Source: Malassezia japonica (Eukaryota > Basidiomycota > Malasseziomycetes > Malasseziales > Malasseziaceae). Taken from it: a DNA stretch of 64,000 nucleotides. Below, one piece after another: positions 39,877-53,104 of the stretch (position 1 is its first letter; each line of letters begins with the position of its first letter). Location of the stretch: the NCBI RefSeq assembly GCF_029542785.1, contig NC_083371.1:620001-684000 (forward strand), given 5' to 3'. Position numbers and translations under genes: made by a program. The notes under the pieces are model-generated. The model searched no databases, was not told the DNA's origin, and worked only from the letters and a program-made list of their open reading frames with translations.

Positions 39877-41961
39877 ATGGCGAAAGGCCGTGGGCGCACA
39901 GGTGCGCGCAATCAAGCAAAGGGCCCGGGTGCGAGACAGTCCAAGGTGAGCGCCCAAGACGATATTCCCATGGACGACGTGGACCGCTTTGACGCGGCGC
40001 GCGATAAAATTTTGCTCGACGACGCACAATACGAGCCCGACGCAGAAGAGGACGATTTCGGAGCCAATGACCGCGAGGTGCTTGGCTTTGGCAAGGACCG
40101 ATACGAGGACGATGAGGAGGACGAGGATGAGGAGGATGAGGATGAGGAGGAGGACGAAGACGACGAGGAGGACGACGAGGGCGAGCTTAACGACGACGAT
40201 GAGCGCTACCGCACGATGCATATTCCCGAGCCTATTGCGCGCGCTGCCAATCGCCGTGCGCCGCGCGATGATGCAAAGGAATCGGATGACGAGAACGACG
40301 ACGAGGAGTCGGAAGAGGAGGACCTCGGCTGGGGCGCCAACAAGCGCTCATACTACAGCGGCAACACGGCCGAGGACCTCGAGTCTGACTCGGAGATTGA
40401 CGAAGATAAAGCACACGAGCTGGAGACGAACGAGGCGATCCGTCTGCAGCGTCAGAGCCGTGCCGGCATGAACGACGACGAGTTCGGCCTGGAGAACATT
40501 GACGCAGTCGAGGCGCAGATGAATGCAGACGAGCAGAGTGCTGCCGCGCGTGCCAAGCGCAAACGCGAGTTGGACGGTGTGGCAAACATGCCCACCGCAG
40601 CATCAATTGAAACGTCGCCCGAGGAGCTGGTCGCCAAGCTCCAGATCCGTGCGCCAATTGTCCTTGCGCTTGTCGACGAGTTTGGCGGTGTACTCAAGCA
40701 GCTGCGTGAGACACAGGAATACGTCGCGCATGTGTCGGAGCATGGCGAGCGCCAAGTCGCCGAGATTGCGCACCTATACTATCAGACACTCTCCTCCTAC
40801 ACCATGCTCCTTGCCTTTTTCTTCCAGCTTGCCTCGGTACCCGAGATGGCCGCCGAGCCCGAGCGGCTCCTTACCCACCCCGTCATGGAGCGCCTGAGCC
40901 AGTTCAAAAAAGCGCTCGTCGAGATGAAGGCGCTAGGCCTCTTTGACCCAGAGGACCTGGGCGACGAGGACGAGCGAGAAATGGCGGGCATCATGGGCCC
41001 GCCCACCGACGAGGACCTCGAGTACGAGCAGCTGGGCGACCTCGAGTCGGGCGAGCTGGACGACCTGATTGAGGACGAGAAGGAGAACCAGCATGTATAC
41101 GAACAGCGCCCTGCTTCCCCCCAGCCGAAGCCTGCCAAGCGCCGCAAGTCGAAGAAGGCGGCCGAGGCGCCCGCGCCCGAGCCCGCGCCGCTTGCGGCGG
41201 TCGCTGCGGTGGGTGCTGCGGTTCCTCGCCCAAAGCGGTCTACGCCTAAAGAGTCGCTCGAGAGCGCAGACGCCTATGGCGAGCCGACGCAGATGCGCAA
41301 GAGCGATGCGCAAGAAAAAGCGCAGCGCAAGCGCGACGTGAAATTCCACGCCGATGCGTCGGTCGATGTGAACGGCCCTGTGAAGGCCAACAAGCTCGAG
41401 GGCGACGCCGATATCCCGTACCGCGACCGCCAGCGCAGCCGCGATGCAGTGGCGGCTGCCAAGAGCAGCAAGGCGGCGAAGGCCAAGGCGCTGAGCCAGG
41501 ACACGTCACTGAACGATACCGAGTGGGGCGAGGGCGACTGGCGCGACCGCCAGGCAGTAATGGGCGGCGAACGCAGCGCTGCCAAGGAGGCCGAGGACGA
41601 CGATGCGGCGTACTACGACCTAATTTCGTCGAACAAGCGCGCAAAGAAGTCGAACAAGAAGCAAGAGTACGACGAGCAGCGCCTCGCGAGCCGCGTGTAC
41701 GACGACGAGGAGCTTGCCCCTGGCGAGCACCGCTTGATCGACCGCACCATCGAGAAGAACAAGGGTCTCACGCCGCACCGCCCCAAGAGCGTGCGCAACC
41801 CCCGTGTGAAGCGCCGCATGAAGTTCGACAAGGCCAACAAGCGCCTGTCGAGCACGCGCGCGGTGTACAAGGGCGGCCAGAACGCGCTGCAGGGCGGATA
41901 CCAGGGCGAAAAGAGCGGTATCTCGACGCACCTGGTCAAGAGCCGCAAGCTCGGCAGCTAG
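39877..41961 (+). CDS. SAS10: SAS10/UTP3 small-subunit processome protein
   Basis: Single exon, 694 aa; ATG at 39877 is the first in frame. Component of the SSU processome for 18S rRNA. A long Asp/Glu stretch (nt 40100-40200) follows the N-terminus. A Sas10/Utp3/C1D-type helical domain (EELVAKLQIRAPIVLALVDE, about nt 40620-40960) is next, then Lys/Ala-rich and acidic linkers. The Sas10 C-terminal domain ends in NPRVKRRMKFDKANKRLSST and a GYQGEKSGISTHLVKSRKL tail, which is diagnostic. Promoter overlap with FCF2 (divergent, 126 bp) fits co-regulation of ribosome biogenesis genes. Confidence 0.92.
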   Translation: MAKGRGRTGARNQAKGPGARQSKVSAQDDIPMDDVDRFDAARDKILLDDAQYEPDAEEDDFGANDREVLGFGKDRYEDDEEDEDEEDEDEEEDEDDEEDDEGELNDDDERYRTMHIPEPIARAANRRAPRDDAKESDDENDDEESEEEDLGWGANKRSYYSGNTAEDLESDSEIDEDKAHELETNEAIRLQRQSRAGMNDDEFGLENIDAVEAQMNADEQSAAARAKRKRELDGVANMPTAASIETSPEELVAKLQIRAPIVLALVDEFGGVLKQLRETQEYVAHVSEHGERQVAEIAHLYYQTLSSYTMLLAFFFQLASVPEMAAEPERLLTHPVMERLSQFKKALVEMKALGLFDPEDLGDEDEREMAGIMGPPTDEDLEYEQLGDLESGELDDLIEDEKENQHVYEQRPASPQPKPAKRRKSKKAAEAPAPEPAPLAAVAAVGAAVPRPKRSTPKESLESADAYGEPTQMRKSDAQEKAQRKRDVKFHADASVDVNGPVKANKLEGDADIPYRDRQRSRDAVAAAKSSKAAKAKALSQDTSLNDTEWGEGDWRDRQAVMGGERSAAKEAEDDDAAYYDLISSNKRAKKSNKKQEYDEQRLASRVYDDEELAPGEHRLIDRTIEKNKGLTPHRPKSVRNPRVKRRMKFDKANKRLSSTRAVYKGGQNALQGGYQGEKSGISTHLVKSRKLGS

Positions 41962-41981
41962 AACAGATAGGGTACTATATA

Positions 41982-43268
41982 CTATACTTGCGAGCTCGAC
42001 ACGCCGCGCAGAATCGGCGGCAGGGCCGTCGAGCCCTTGTTTGCATCAAAGACACACAGGCGACCGTCGACGCCGCTCGTGCTCACCGACTGGACCTGGT
42101 CGGGCGTGCCGCTGTAGATGCGCACGCTCGTGATGGTGTTTTGGTGCGTCGTGTGCAGCTCGCCGTCGTCGGCGATGCTCGCGCCGGCCACCGCACCGAG
42201 CGCTTGCGGTGAAATCACGTCGCCACTCGGCGGCGGGGGCGCCGCTGTGCCGCGCGAGTCGGCCGCGCGGAAGCGCGCAAAGGCCTCGTTGTTCAGGCGG
42301 CCGACGCTGCTCGTGCCGCCCGACGAGAGGCCGGCGGCCTTGGGCGGCGGCGGCGGCGGCTTGGGCTTGCTCGCCGCCGCGCCGAGCGTATCGAGCGAGC
42401 GCTTAAGCGACCAGCCGTTCTGCCAGTCGCCCTCAAAAACGATCGGCTGGCAGTCCTGCCCCGCGGCCACGAGCGCATTCTCGTTGAGGAAGAGCAGTGT
42501 GACGTATGGCAGGCTCGGCAGGCGCACGACGTGCACCGCATGCGGGGGGTGCTCCGGTGCAGAGGGGTACGCGATCGTGAGCGACGCATCGTGGCCGACA
42601 AACGCGAGCACGTCGCCGCTGGGGCTGAATGCGACGCCGTGCACCCATCCGCTCGACGGCGTAGCAAACTCGCCACAGACCGTACCAAACGGCAGGCGCT
42701 CGCCCCACACGCTCGGCGGCGGCTTGGCGTCTACGCCCTTGATGTACGCACTAAAGACGCGCGCATGGAAGTCGGCACAGCCCGCGGCGAGCAGGACATT
42801 GTTCGGGTGCCAGTCGAGCGACGAGACGGTCGAGCGCAGCGGCCGCTTGATGTGCTTGGCCACCCACCAGTCGTTGTCCTCCTCGAACGAGCACACGGAG
42901 ATCGTGCGTGCGCTCGAGGCCACCGCAAACTTGTCCTCGTTCGGGCTCCAGCGCACAAACGTGGCGCTGCGCGTGAGGCGCAGGAGGACGAGCGTGGGCT
43001 TCCACACGCCGCCGTCGCCCAGCGACCATACATACGCATTGCGGTCCTGCGAGCAGCTCACGATCCGGTTCGTCTTTGGCGCCCAGTCGAGGCCCGTCAC
43101 CAGTTTATCGTGTTCGGCGAGGGTGTGCTCGAGCACCCATCCCGACGGGGTCTGGGCGTAGATGTAAATTTCATTCGTGTTCGGCGACACAGCCACCTTG
43201 CTGCGGTCCGCATTGAATGCGTGTGCCGTCAGAGGGCTGTACGAAAGCTGGTGCACTTGCAGAGACAT
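41982..43268 (-). CDS. ARC40: ARC40/ARPC1, Arp2/3 complex WD-repeat subunit
   Basis: Single exon, 428 aa. Scaffold subunit of the Arp2/3 actin-nucleating complex. WD40 repeats begin immediately (HAFNADRSKVAVSPNTNEIY, GLDWAPKTNRIVSCSQDRNAYVW, FVRWSPNEDKFAVASSARTISVC, SLDWHPNNVLLAAGCADFHARVF), the order known for ARPC1. A Pro/Gly-rich insert (around nt 42200-42370) precedes the last repeat. It is divergent from PHO88 (121 bp) across a GGCCACGTGGCC palindrome (43326-43337). Confidence 0.92.
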   Translation of the reverse strand: MSLQVHQLSYSPLTAHAFNADRSKVAVSPNTNEIYIYAQTPSGWVLEHTLAEHDKLVTGLDWAPKTNRIVSCSQDRNAYVWSLGDGGVWKPTLVLLRLTRSATFVRWSPNEDKFAVASSARTISVCSFEEDNDWWVAKHIKRPLRSTVSSLDWHPNNVLLAAGCADFHARVFSAYIKGVDAKPPPSVWGERLPFGTVCGEFATPSSGWVHGVAFSPSGDVLAFVGHDASLTIAYPSAPEHPPHAVHVVRLPSLPYVTLLFLNENALVAAGQDCQPIVFEGDWQNGWSLKRSLDTLGAAASKPKPPPPPPKAAGLSSGGTSSVGRLNNEAFARFRAADSRGTAAPPPPSGDVISPQALGAVAGASIADDGELHTTHQNTITSVRIYSGTPDQVQSVSTSGVDGRLCVFDANKGSTALPPILRGVSSSQV

Positions 43269-43389
43269 GGGGAGGACGAGCAGTCAACTCCGTGAAGTGG
43301 AGAAGCAACCCGGCGGGAGCGATCTGGCCACGTGGCCTTTTTAGGCTAGCCACGCGTGTCGCCACGTAACGAGAACCAAGACCTTCAAG

Positions 43390-44013
43390 ATGAACGCCGC
43401 AGTGACGAATATGGCCGTGATGTTCGGCGTGATGCAGTTTGCTAAGCGCATCCCGTTCGATGACCAGCCGGAGTACATTACGTACGCCCGCATTGGCTAC
43501 TTGCTCGCTCAGCTGGGCTGCCTTGCGGTCTTTTACTTCTGCAGCATCCAAATCAAGAAGAAGAACGATCTGACGGTGCTCAAATACGTGAATGCCAAGA
43601 CGCCGATGGTACGTGGATATCCTGACATCAGTCGCAGGAGCCGGGTGAGCTCGTCACGACGACGCACCGCGACTACGATCTTGCGGAGATCAGCAAGAGT
43701 GTGCGTGGCATTCTGATGGGTATGGGCGTCGTCGCGCTCATGCACTTGTACTTTGGCTACACGAACCCGTACGTGTGTGTACTAACCCAGTCTCGTGATC
43801 CAGAGCATCATCCCCCTGAAGAACGCGCTCGAGTCGAACATGGCCAAGATCTGGATCTGGGGCGTGCCGGCCGTCGGCGAGCTCAAGCGTCCTTTCAAGC
43901 CGGCGCCGAGCATCTTTGGCGCGGCTGCGGGCGACAACGGTCCTCAGACCGACAAGGCCGCCGTCAAGGAGGCCGAAAACCCCGTCGGAAAGATCCAGAC
44001 GAAGGCCGAGTAA
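43390..44013 (+). CDS. PHO88: PHO88/SND3, ER-membrane SRP-independent targeting protein
   Basis: Exons 43390-43608, 43632-43768, 43791-44013; introns of 23 and 22 nt; 192 aa, close to the ~190 residues usual for the family. PHO88 (SND3) sits in the ER membrane and helps post-translational insertion of membrane proteins; it was first linked to phosphate uptake. Conserved parts are NMAVMFGVMQFAKRIPFDD, KNDLTVLKYV, LVTTTHRDYDL, LMHLYFGYTNPLVIQSIIPLK and ESNMAKIWIWG. The first intron could also end 6 nt later (43637) in the same frame; the CTGACATCAG end is preferred. Confidence 0.93.
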
Positions 44014-44364
44014 GTCTCGGCGGTCAACAGGCACTACGTGACTGCCAGTTGTCTGCTCAACGCGGGATTGCGCAGGGTGTACAGTGACCAACTTGCGTTA
44101 GAACCCGTAGCTTGCATCAGTGCTCTTGCTCGAGCAAGCCATGCCAGCTTAATAGCGCACTACGGACTAGGTATAGCTACTGAGTGGAGTCGAAGGGGTG
44201 GGGGGTGAGGGGGGAGCCGGAGCGACGCTCTGCACCGCCGAGGGTAGGTGCACTATGCGCTCTAGGGGCTGTACCGGCCATGGAAAGCTCTTGCCGATCA
44301 CACGCTCTTCATTTTGTGCCTTTGCTTTGCACGCCGCTCCGTCCAAGTGGAGGTGACCTCCGGC
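44014..44364. other. intergenic stretch, no gene seen
   Basis: 351 bp between PHO88 and ARV1. It holds a 14-bp palindrome CTTGCTCGAGCAAG (44125-44138) and a TAGCTA hexamer (44176 region). No coding frame or RNA structure could be supported. Confidence 0.6.
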
Positions 44365-47888
<3,524 letters not shown>

Positions 47889-47957
47889 CGTGGGTGCCGC
47901 GACGCGCCTCCGCACGACCCGATGACTAAACAACCCGACGTTGTGCGACTTGGAACG
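47889..47957. promoter_or_regulatory. short divergent promoter CDC53 / vWA protein
   Basis: 69 bp between the starts; both core promoters share this stretch. Confidence 0.5.
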
Positions 47958-49523
47958 ATGGACCGGAGCGCTGGCGGCCGCGGCGGCGCGTTTGGGTACG
48001 TAGCGCGGCTTACGCAGGATGTTTGGCGCAGCGATAGACCCGTCTGTTGTTCCCGAGTGGATGAATGGCGGTGGAACGAGCCAGGATGCGTTTGCAGAGG
48101 TGCCGACGAACGGGCGCATGCTCGATCTCGTGTTCCTGATCGACGCTACTGGATCGATGGGGTCCTAGTACGTGCTTGAGCTAACGCAGTATCAACGTAT
48201 GTACCGCCGCTTATGCAGTCCGCGACACGCAACATTGAATCGATCTGCGACAATGTAGGTGGCGCCGCTGACCCAGATCGTCCAGTCGGAGCTGCTCTCT
48301 GGGCCGGGCGCATTGCGCCTTGGGCTGATTGCCTACCGCGACCATCCGCCGCAGGACCATGTCTACATTACGCGGAACTGTAGGTGACGCCGCTGACCCA
48401 GTCGGATTCACGAGCGACGTGCAACTCATGAAGGAGAACCTCAACTCGCTCTTTGCGGCCGGCGGCGGCGACGGGCCCGAAGCGTCGACGGCCGCGCTCA
48501 AGGCGGCATGCGACTTGGTACGCTGCCCTTCTTACGCAGGACTGGCGCGCGGATGCGGCCAAGATGGCGATCCTCGTCACGGATGCACCGCCGCACGGCA
48601 TCGGCGAGTACGGCGACGGGTTTCCGAACGGCTCGCCGGACGGCCACGACCCGCTCGTGCTCGCGCGCTCCATGTCGTCGCGGGGCATTCCTTTGTTTGT
48701 CGTGGCGTGCGAGCCCGCGCTCTCTGGATACCAGCACGCGGTTGACTTTTACCGCGGCCTCGTCGAGATCACGGGCGGGTTGCTCGTGCCGCTCACCACC
48801 GCGTCGCTCTTGAGCCACGTCGTGATTGCCGCGGCAGGCGAGGTGATGGACATGGAGCGGCTGCACAAGGAAGTCGGCGACGCCGTGCTCGACCGCATGC
48901 GCTCACTGTCCCTGTCGATGGGCGACGAGGGGCAGTCGACGCAGCTCATGGACCAGGTCGCACAAGAGCTGCACGAAAAGCTCCTGCTCCGCAACGAAAG
49001 CACCAAGCAGCTGATCGTCGAGAACATCTACCGCGAGAGCGAAGAGTCGGAGCACAACATCCGTATCTGGAGCCAGGCGCCGGACCTCTTTACCGCGCGG
49101 CCGCACATCCGAAAGGTGATCGGCTCGCGCCTCAGCCAAAAGTTCCTCGAGTCGCGCCGCCCGAACTACAGCGGCGTGCTCCGCGTGGATGCTGCGCCGA
49201 AGCCCAAGGCGCCGGAAGTGCGCCAGATCATCTCCGACTTTCGCCCGTTCGAGGCGCAGCCGGGCATGCGCTTCCAGGGCACGTCCGACGCCAACTATAC
49301 CCAGCTCGCCGGCGGTTACCGCCACGCGGAGGTCCAGGACATGGACGACGACGACGACGCATTTGTCGCCTCGGACCAACCGATCGACAACACGCCGGTC
49401 GACACCGAGGTGCGTGTGACGGGCGACGACGGCCAGCTCCTGGCCTACCGCCAGGACCAGATCTCCCTGGCCCAAGCGCGGCGCCTCGCCATGCAAAGCG
49501 TCTCGCGCGCTCATAGTGATTAG
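47958..49523 (+). CDS. vWA-domain protein with a 7-nt microexon
   Basis: Exons 47958-47995, 48018-48167, 48190-48196, 48219-48254, 48277-48379, 48402-48517, 48540-49523; six 22-nt introns; 477 aa. The von Willebrand A domain starts with [14 protein letters not shown] (MIDAS, DxTxS form as in VWKA-like proteins), then [32 protein letters not shown] and the [14 protein letters not shown] strand. The 7-nt exon supplies the codons between MGS-Y and NSATRN and is flanked by two introns. The C-terminal 200 residues are acidic and Gln-rich, with no kinase domain. Function unknown. Only 19 bp separate the stop from the PRP24 start. Confidence 0.78.
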
Positions 49524-49542
49524 TCAGCGATCGACCTTGGTC

Positions 49543-52500
49543 ATGGACGGTCGTGGTGCGGAGGACGCGGCACCGACGCTCGACCCATGGAGTTACCTGC
49601 AATGGGTGCGCTCGCTGCAACGCAAGATGCTTGCGGGCGGGGATCTGCCGAAGCTCGCGGCTGATCTCGTGCATGCATATGCCGAAACGACCGAGCACAT
49701 TGCGATGCGCCCAGTGGATTGGCATCTGTACCTGAGCCTCGCGACGAGGCGTGCGATGCAGGAAGAGGGGGGGACCGCCGATGCACTGCGCGAGGTGATC
49801 GAGTTGCATGAACAGAGCACGCACGACTCGCTGGACATGAGCTTGTATGTGCGCTATGCAAGCCTGCTTCTCTTGCTGTACACTGCGCAGACAAACACGG
49901 CCCTGGCCCTCGACGAGCTCGCGCACGACGTGAGTGGCACAGAGGGGGGACGCCTCGACGTCTCTGCTCTTGTTCAGGAGTGGACTGGCGTAGAGGACAC
50001 GCCGCCACTGCGCCCGAATGGCATGTATGCCGACGGCGCTACGCTGCGTCCGCTGCTGCCGGCCGCGGACGCCGACGACGCGCAAGAGACACTCGACGAC
50101 CTCTTGAGTGAAGACGCAGTGCGCACTGCGCTGCGTACGGCGTACGCACGCTGCGCGTGGCACCCGACCGAGTCGGCTGCCGTGTGGGAGCCATACTTGC
50201 ACTGGGAGCTTTCGCTGCTCGAGGCCGACAAGAGCGCCGAACGTCTCGAGCTGCTCAAACAGATCTATGTTGCACGCCTGCAGGTGCCCCATCCCGCTTT
50301 GGAGCGCGTCTTTCAGGAATTCTCGGGCTTTGTCTCGACTCACTATCCTCCGGAAGAGTACGAAGAGACGCTTGCGTCGGCGAACAAGGTCTATGCTGGT
50401 GCGCTCAAGCTCTGGGAAGCCCACGAGCGGCACGAGAGTGCCGTCGCACACGGCGCGATGGAGCAGTGGACTGCCTACCTCGGCTGGGAGTCGCACCGCG
50501 TCAAGACGATGCGCACGGCCAAGGACAAGTCGCACCTCGCGACCGAGGAAGAGTTCGGCGCAGTGCTTTACCGCCGCGCGCTGCACCGCTTCGGCTGGTA
50601 TCCCCTCGGGAAGAACGATAAAGAGGCCGCATACTATGCCAAGCCGCCGACGCCGGCCGAAGAAAAGGCCTGGAAGACCAAGCAGGGCCGCAAAAGCCAC
50701 AAGATGCTCGAGAAGGAGCAGGCTCAGGCGCGTGCCGATGCGCGTGCGCTATGCGCCGCGCCCGAGTCCATGTGGCTCGATTCTATCGCGCTCGTGAATA
50801 CCCAAAAGGCCGAGGCGACGGCACTACTGAGCATGTGCCACGACGCGGTACGTACGCTGCCTGCGTCGGGCAGGCTCTGGGCGCTGTACCTCCGGACGCT
50901 TGTGCGCTTCCAAAAGCCCCGGGCTCAGTTCGAAGAGGTGTACCAGGACGCGCTCGCGTCCGGGACGATTGCTACAGTGGGCGGCAGCGCGGCGCTCGTG
51001 CCGTTCTTGCAAGCGCGCGTCGATGGCGAGCGTGCCTATGCAACGCTCGACGCAGCGGCCGCCGAGCGCATTCCCCCGGAAGAGGTCGTGCTCCACGCGG
51101 ACCTCGACCGCTTCATGGCGCTGTACGAGGTGCTTGCGCATGCTCTCGGCGAGATGGCCAAGCTGCCCAAGGGCGAGTACGACGCGAGCTTTACGCTCGA
51201 ACGCTACATGGTCGATTGGATCGAGCGCGGAGCGCGCTCGGTGAGTGCGACAGCGGGCCCAGAGGCGGCTGCGGGCCTCTACCCCCTGGCCGAGGACGTC
51301 TGGGAAAATGCGCTGAAGCAGCAGGCATCGAGCGTGCAGGGCCACCTTGAAGCTGCGCTGTACTTTGCGCGGCACGACAACGATGCCCGTGCACGCCAGC
51401 TGTTCCGTGCGGGTGCCGGGCGGCATACGGACGAAAACAAGATGCCGCTCATTGAAGAATGGGTGCGTTTTGAGCATGCCCGCGGCTCGATGTCCGAGAT
51501 TGAGCACGCCGAGTCCAAGGCCAAGATGGAGACGGATCGCATGTGGAAGGCATGGTACCGCTCGATGCAGCAGGCTGCCGAGGACAAGGCGAGTGAGGAA
51601 AAGTCCGTTACGCAAGGCGCAGGGCCTGTCGAGGACAAAGCGAGTGAGGCGCCGGCTGTTTGGCCAAGCGAGGCTCAGCCGATGACCGAGCATGCCGTGG
51701 CCGCCCAAGCCCCGGCCGCCCAAGCCCCGGCCGCCCAGGCTCCTCCCCCAGCCCCTGTTGCCGCCCCGGCCTCTGATGACGTTCCGATGCCCGATGCGCC
51801 GGAATCTTTCAAGCGCAAGGCCGACGACGTCGACGCGCCAGGGCCGTCCGACCAAAAGAAGGGACGTACCGAGGCCCCCGCACCGCCGCGCGACCGCGAG
51901 TTCTCCTCGGTCTTGGTCGAAGGTCTGCCCGCCGATGTGGCCGAGAGCGAAGTGCGTGCCTTTTTCCGCGAGTGCGGCACCATCTATGAGGTCCTTGGTC
52001 CCCGAGCCGTGGATGCGCCTTCGCCGGATGGCGAGCCGACGTCGGCAGCCCTCGTCGAGTTCACCGACCGTGACATGGTCGCCTCCGCACGCACACGCGA
52101 TCTGAAGCGCGTGCGTGGCTTTGAGGTGCACATCTCCCTGAGCTACCTGTGCACGTTGTACGTCACCAACTTTGCGCCCGAGACCGATGACGAGATGATC
52201 CGTACGCGTTTTGGCAAGTACGGTGCGATCTTTGACGTGCGGTGGCCGAGCCGCAAGTTTGTGCAGTCGCGCCGTTTTTGCTACGTGCAGTTTGTCCGCC
52301 CCGAATACGCCCAGGCTGCGCTTTCCGAGCACGGTGCACAGTGGCACGAAGAGTTTGCACTCCAGGTCTTTTTGTCGAACCCTTCGCACAAGAAGCAGCG
52401 CTCGGATGCGAATGCAAATGAGCGCGAGCTGTACATGACCGGCCTGCCTCGCACTGTCGCCCAGGACGAGGTTCAAGCGTTCTTTGAGGCGCACGCACCG

Positions 52501-53097
52501 GTCGAGAGCGTGCGCGTTCCTCTGCGCCCCGATGGCAAGAGCCGCGGCATTGCGTTCATCACGTTCCACAGCGAGATCGACGCACGCCGCGCGATGCAGG
52601 CGACCAACAGCACCAAGTTCAAAGGGCGGCTCGTCGCGGTGACGCTCGCCGATGCGGGCCGCCGCGGGCACTCGGAACAAAAAGAAGAGAGCAAAGACGA
52701 CCGCTTTGCACGCTCCGTGCAGGTGCGTGGCCTGCCGCTGGACGCTCAAGAGGCGCTCATCCAGCAAGCCCTGGAAAAAGAGCTGGGCCCCGGCTCTGTG
52801 CGCCGCGTCTTTTGGACGCCAGAGCGCCATTCGGACAGCAGCCTTGTCGAGCTTGCTGATGCCGAAACGGCCGGGCGCGCGGTGCTTGCGGCCGCTGCGG
52901 CGTACGGCGAGCATCCCTTGACGATCACGCCGCACACGCCCGCGCCGCCGACCGAGACGTTTGCGCCGCGTGCCGCGCGTGGCCGCCGCGGCCGCGGCGG
53001 TGCGCTTGGCTTTGCGCGCGTGCACTCGACGCCGCGTGCGCCGCCGTCCAACGCACAAGGACAGGACAAGTTCCGTGCGATGCTCTACGAGAAATAG
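49543..53097 (+). CDS. PRP24: PRP24/SART3-type U4/U6 snRNP assembly factor
   Basis: Single exon, 1184 aa. It anneals U4 and U6 snRNAs during spliceosome recycling. The N-terminal ~700 residues are half-TPR (HAT) helices, the mark of SART3-like members (for example LEADKSAERLELLKQIYVA). Four RRM-like domains follow (starts about nt 51900, 52140, 52425 and 52705: SVLVEGLP, TLYVTNFA, ELYMTGLP, SVQVRGLP). The extreme C-terminus is QDKFRAMLYEK, like the LSM-binding tail of PRP24/SART3. The first in-frame ATG is 49543. Its close spacing to the upstream gene is noted there. Confidence 0.88.
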   Translation: MDGRGAEDAAPTLDPWSYLQWVRSLQRKMLAGGDLPKLAADLVHAYAETTEHIAMRPVDWHLYLSLATRRAMQEEGGTADALREVIELHEQSTHDSLDMSLYVRYASLLLLLYTAQTNTALALDELAHDVSGTEGGRLDVSALVQEWTGVEDTPPLRPNGMYADGATLRPLLPAADADDAQETLDDLLSEDAVRTALRTAYARCAWHPTESAAVWEPYLHWELSLLEADKSAERLELLKQIYVARLQVPHPALERVFQEFSGFVSTHYPPEEYEETLASANKVYAGALKLWEAHERHESAVAHGAMEQWTAYLGWESHRVKTMRTAKDKSHLATEEEFGAVLYRRALHRFGWYPLGKNDKEAAYYAKPPTPAEEKAWKTKQGRKSHKMLEKEQAQARADARALCAAPESMWLDSIALVNTQKAEATALLSMCHDAVRTLPASGRLWALYLRTLVRFQKPRAQFEEVYQDALASGTIATVGGSAALVPFLQARVDGERAYATLDAAAAERIPPEEVVLHADLDRFMALYEVLAHALGEMAKLPKGEYDASFTLERYMVDWIERGARSVSATAGPEAAAGLYPLAEDVWENALKQQASSVQGHLEAALYFARHDNDARARQLFRAGAGRHTDENKMPLIEEWVRFEHARGSMSEIEHAESKAKMETDRMWKAWYRSMQQAAEDKASEEKSVTQGAGPVEDKASEAPAVWPSEAQPMTEHAVAAQAPAAQAPAAQAPPPAPVAAPASDDVPMPDAPESFKRKADDVDAPGPSDQKKGRTEAPAPPRDREFSSVLVEGLPADVAESEVRAFFRECGTIYEVLGPRAVDAPSPDGEPTSAALVEFTDRDMVASARTRDLKRVRGFEVHISLSYLCTLYVTNFAPETDDEMIRTRFGKYGAIFDVRWPSRKFVQSRRFCYVQFVRPEYAQAALSEHGAQWHEEFALQVFLSNPSHKKQRSDANANERELYMTGLPRTVAQDEVQAFFEAHAPVESVRVPLRPDGKSRGIAFITFHSEIDARRAMQATNSTKFKGRLVAVTLADAGRRGHSEQKEESKDDRFARSVQVRGLPLDAQEALIQQALEKELGPGSVRRVFWTPERHSDSSLVELADAETAGRAVLAAAAAYGEHPLTITPHTPAPPTETFAPRAARGRRGRGGALGFARVHSTPRAPPSNAQGQDKFRAMLYEK

Positions 53098-53104
53098 GGT
53101 ATAG

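Noticed and set aside
2076..43337. CACGTG boxes in several promoters (2076, 34837, 39829, 43329)
   Set aside because: The number is about what chance gives for a 6-mer in 64 kb of GC-rich DNA, so no enrichment can be claimed without a count.
43609..43637. Alternative 29-nt first intron in PHO88
   Set aside because: Both acceptors keep the frame; the shorter one ends CTGACATCAG, matching the local branch-to-acceptor pattern.
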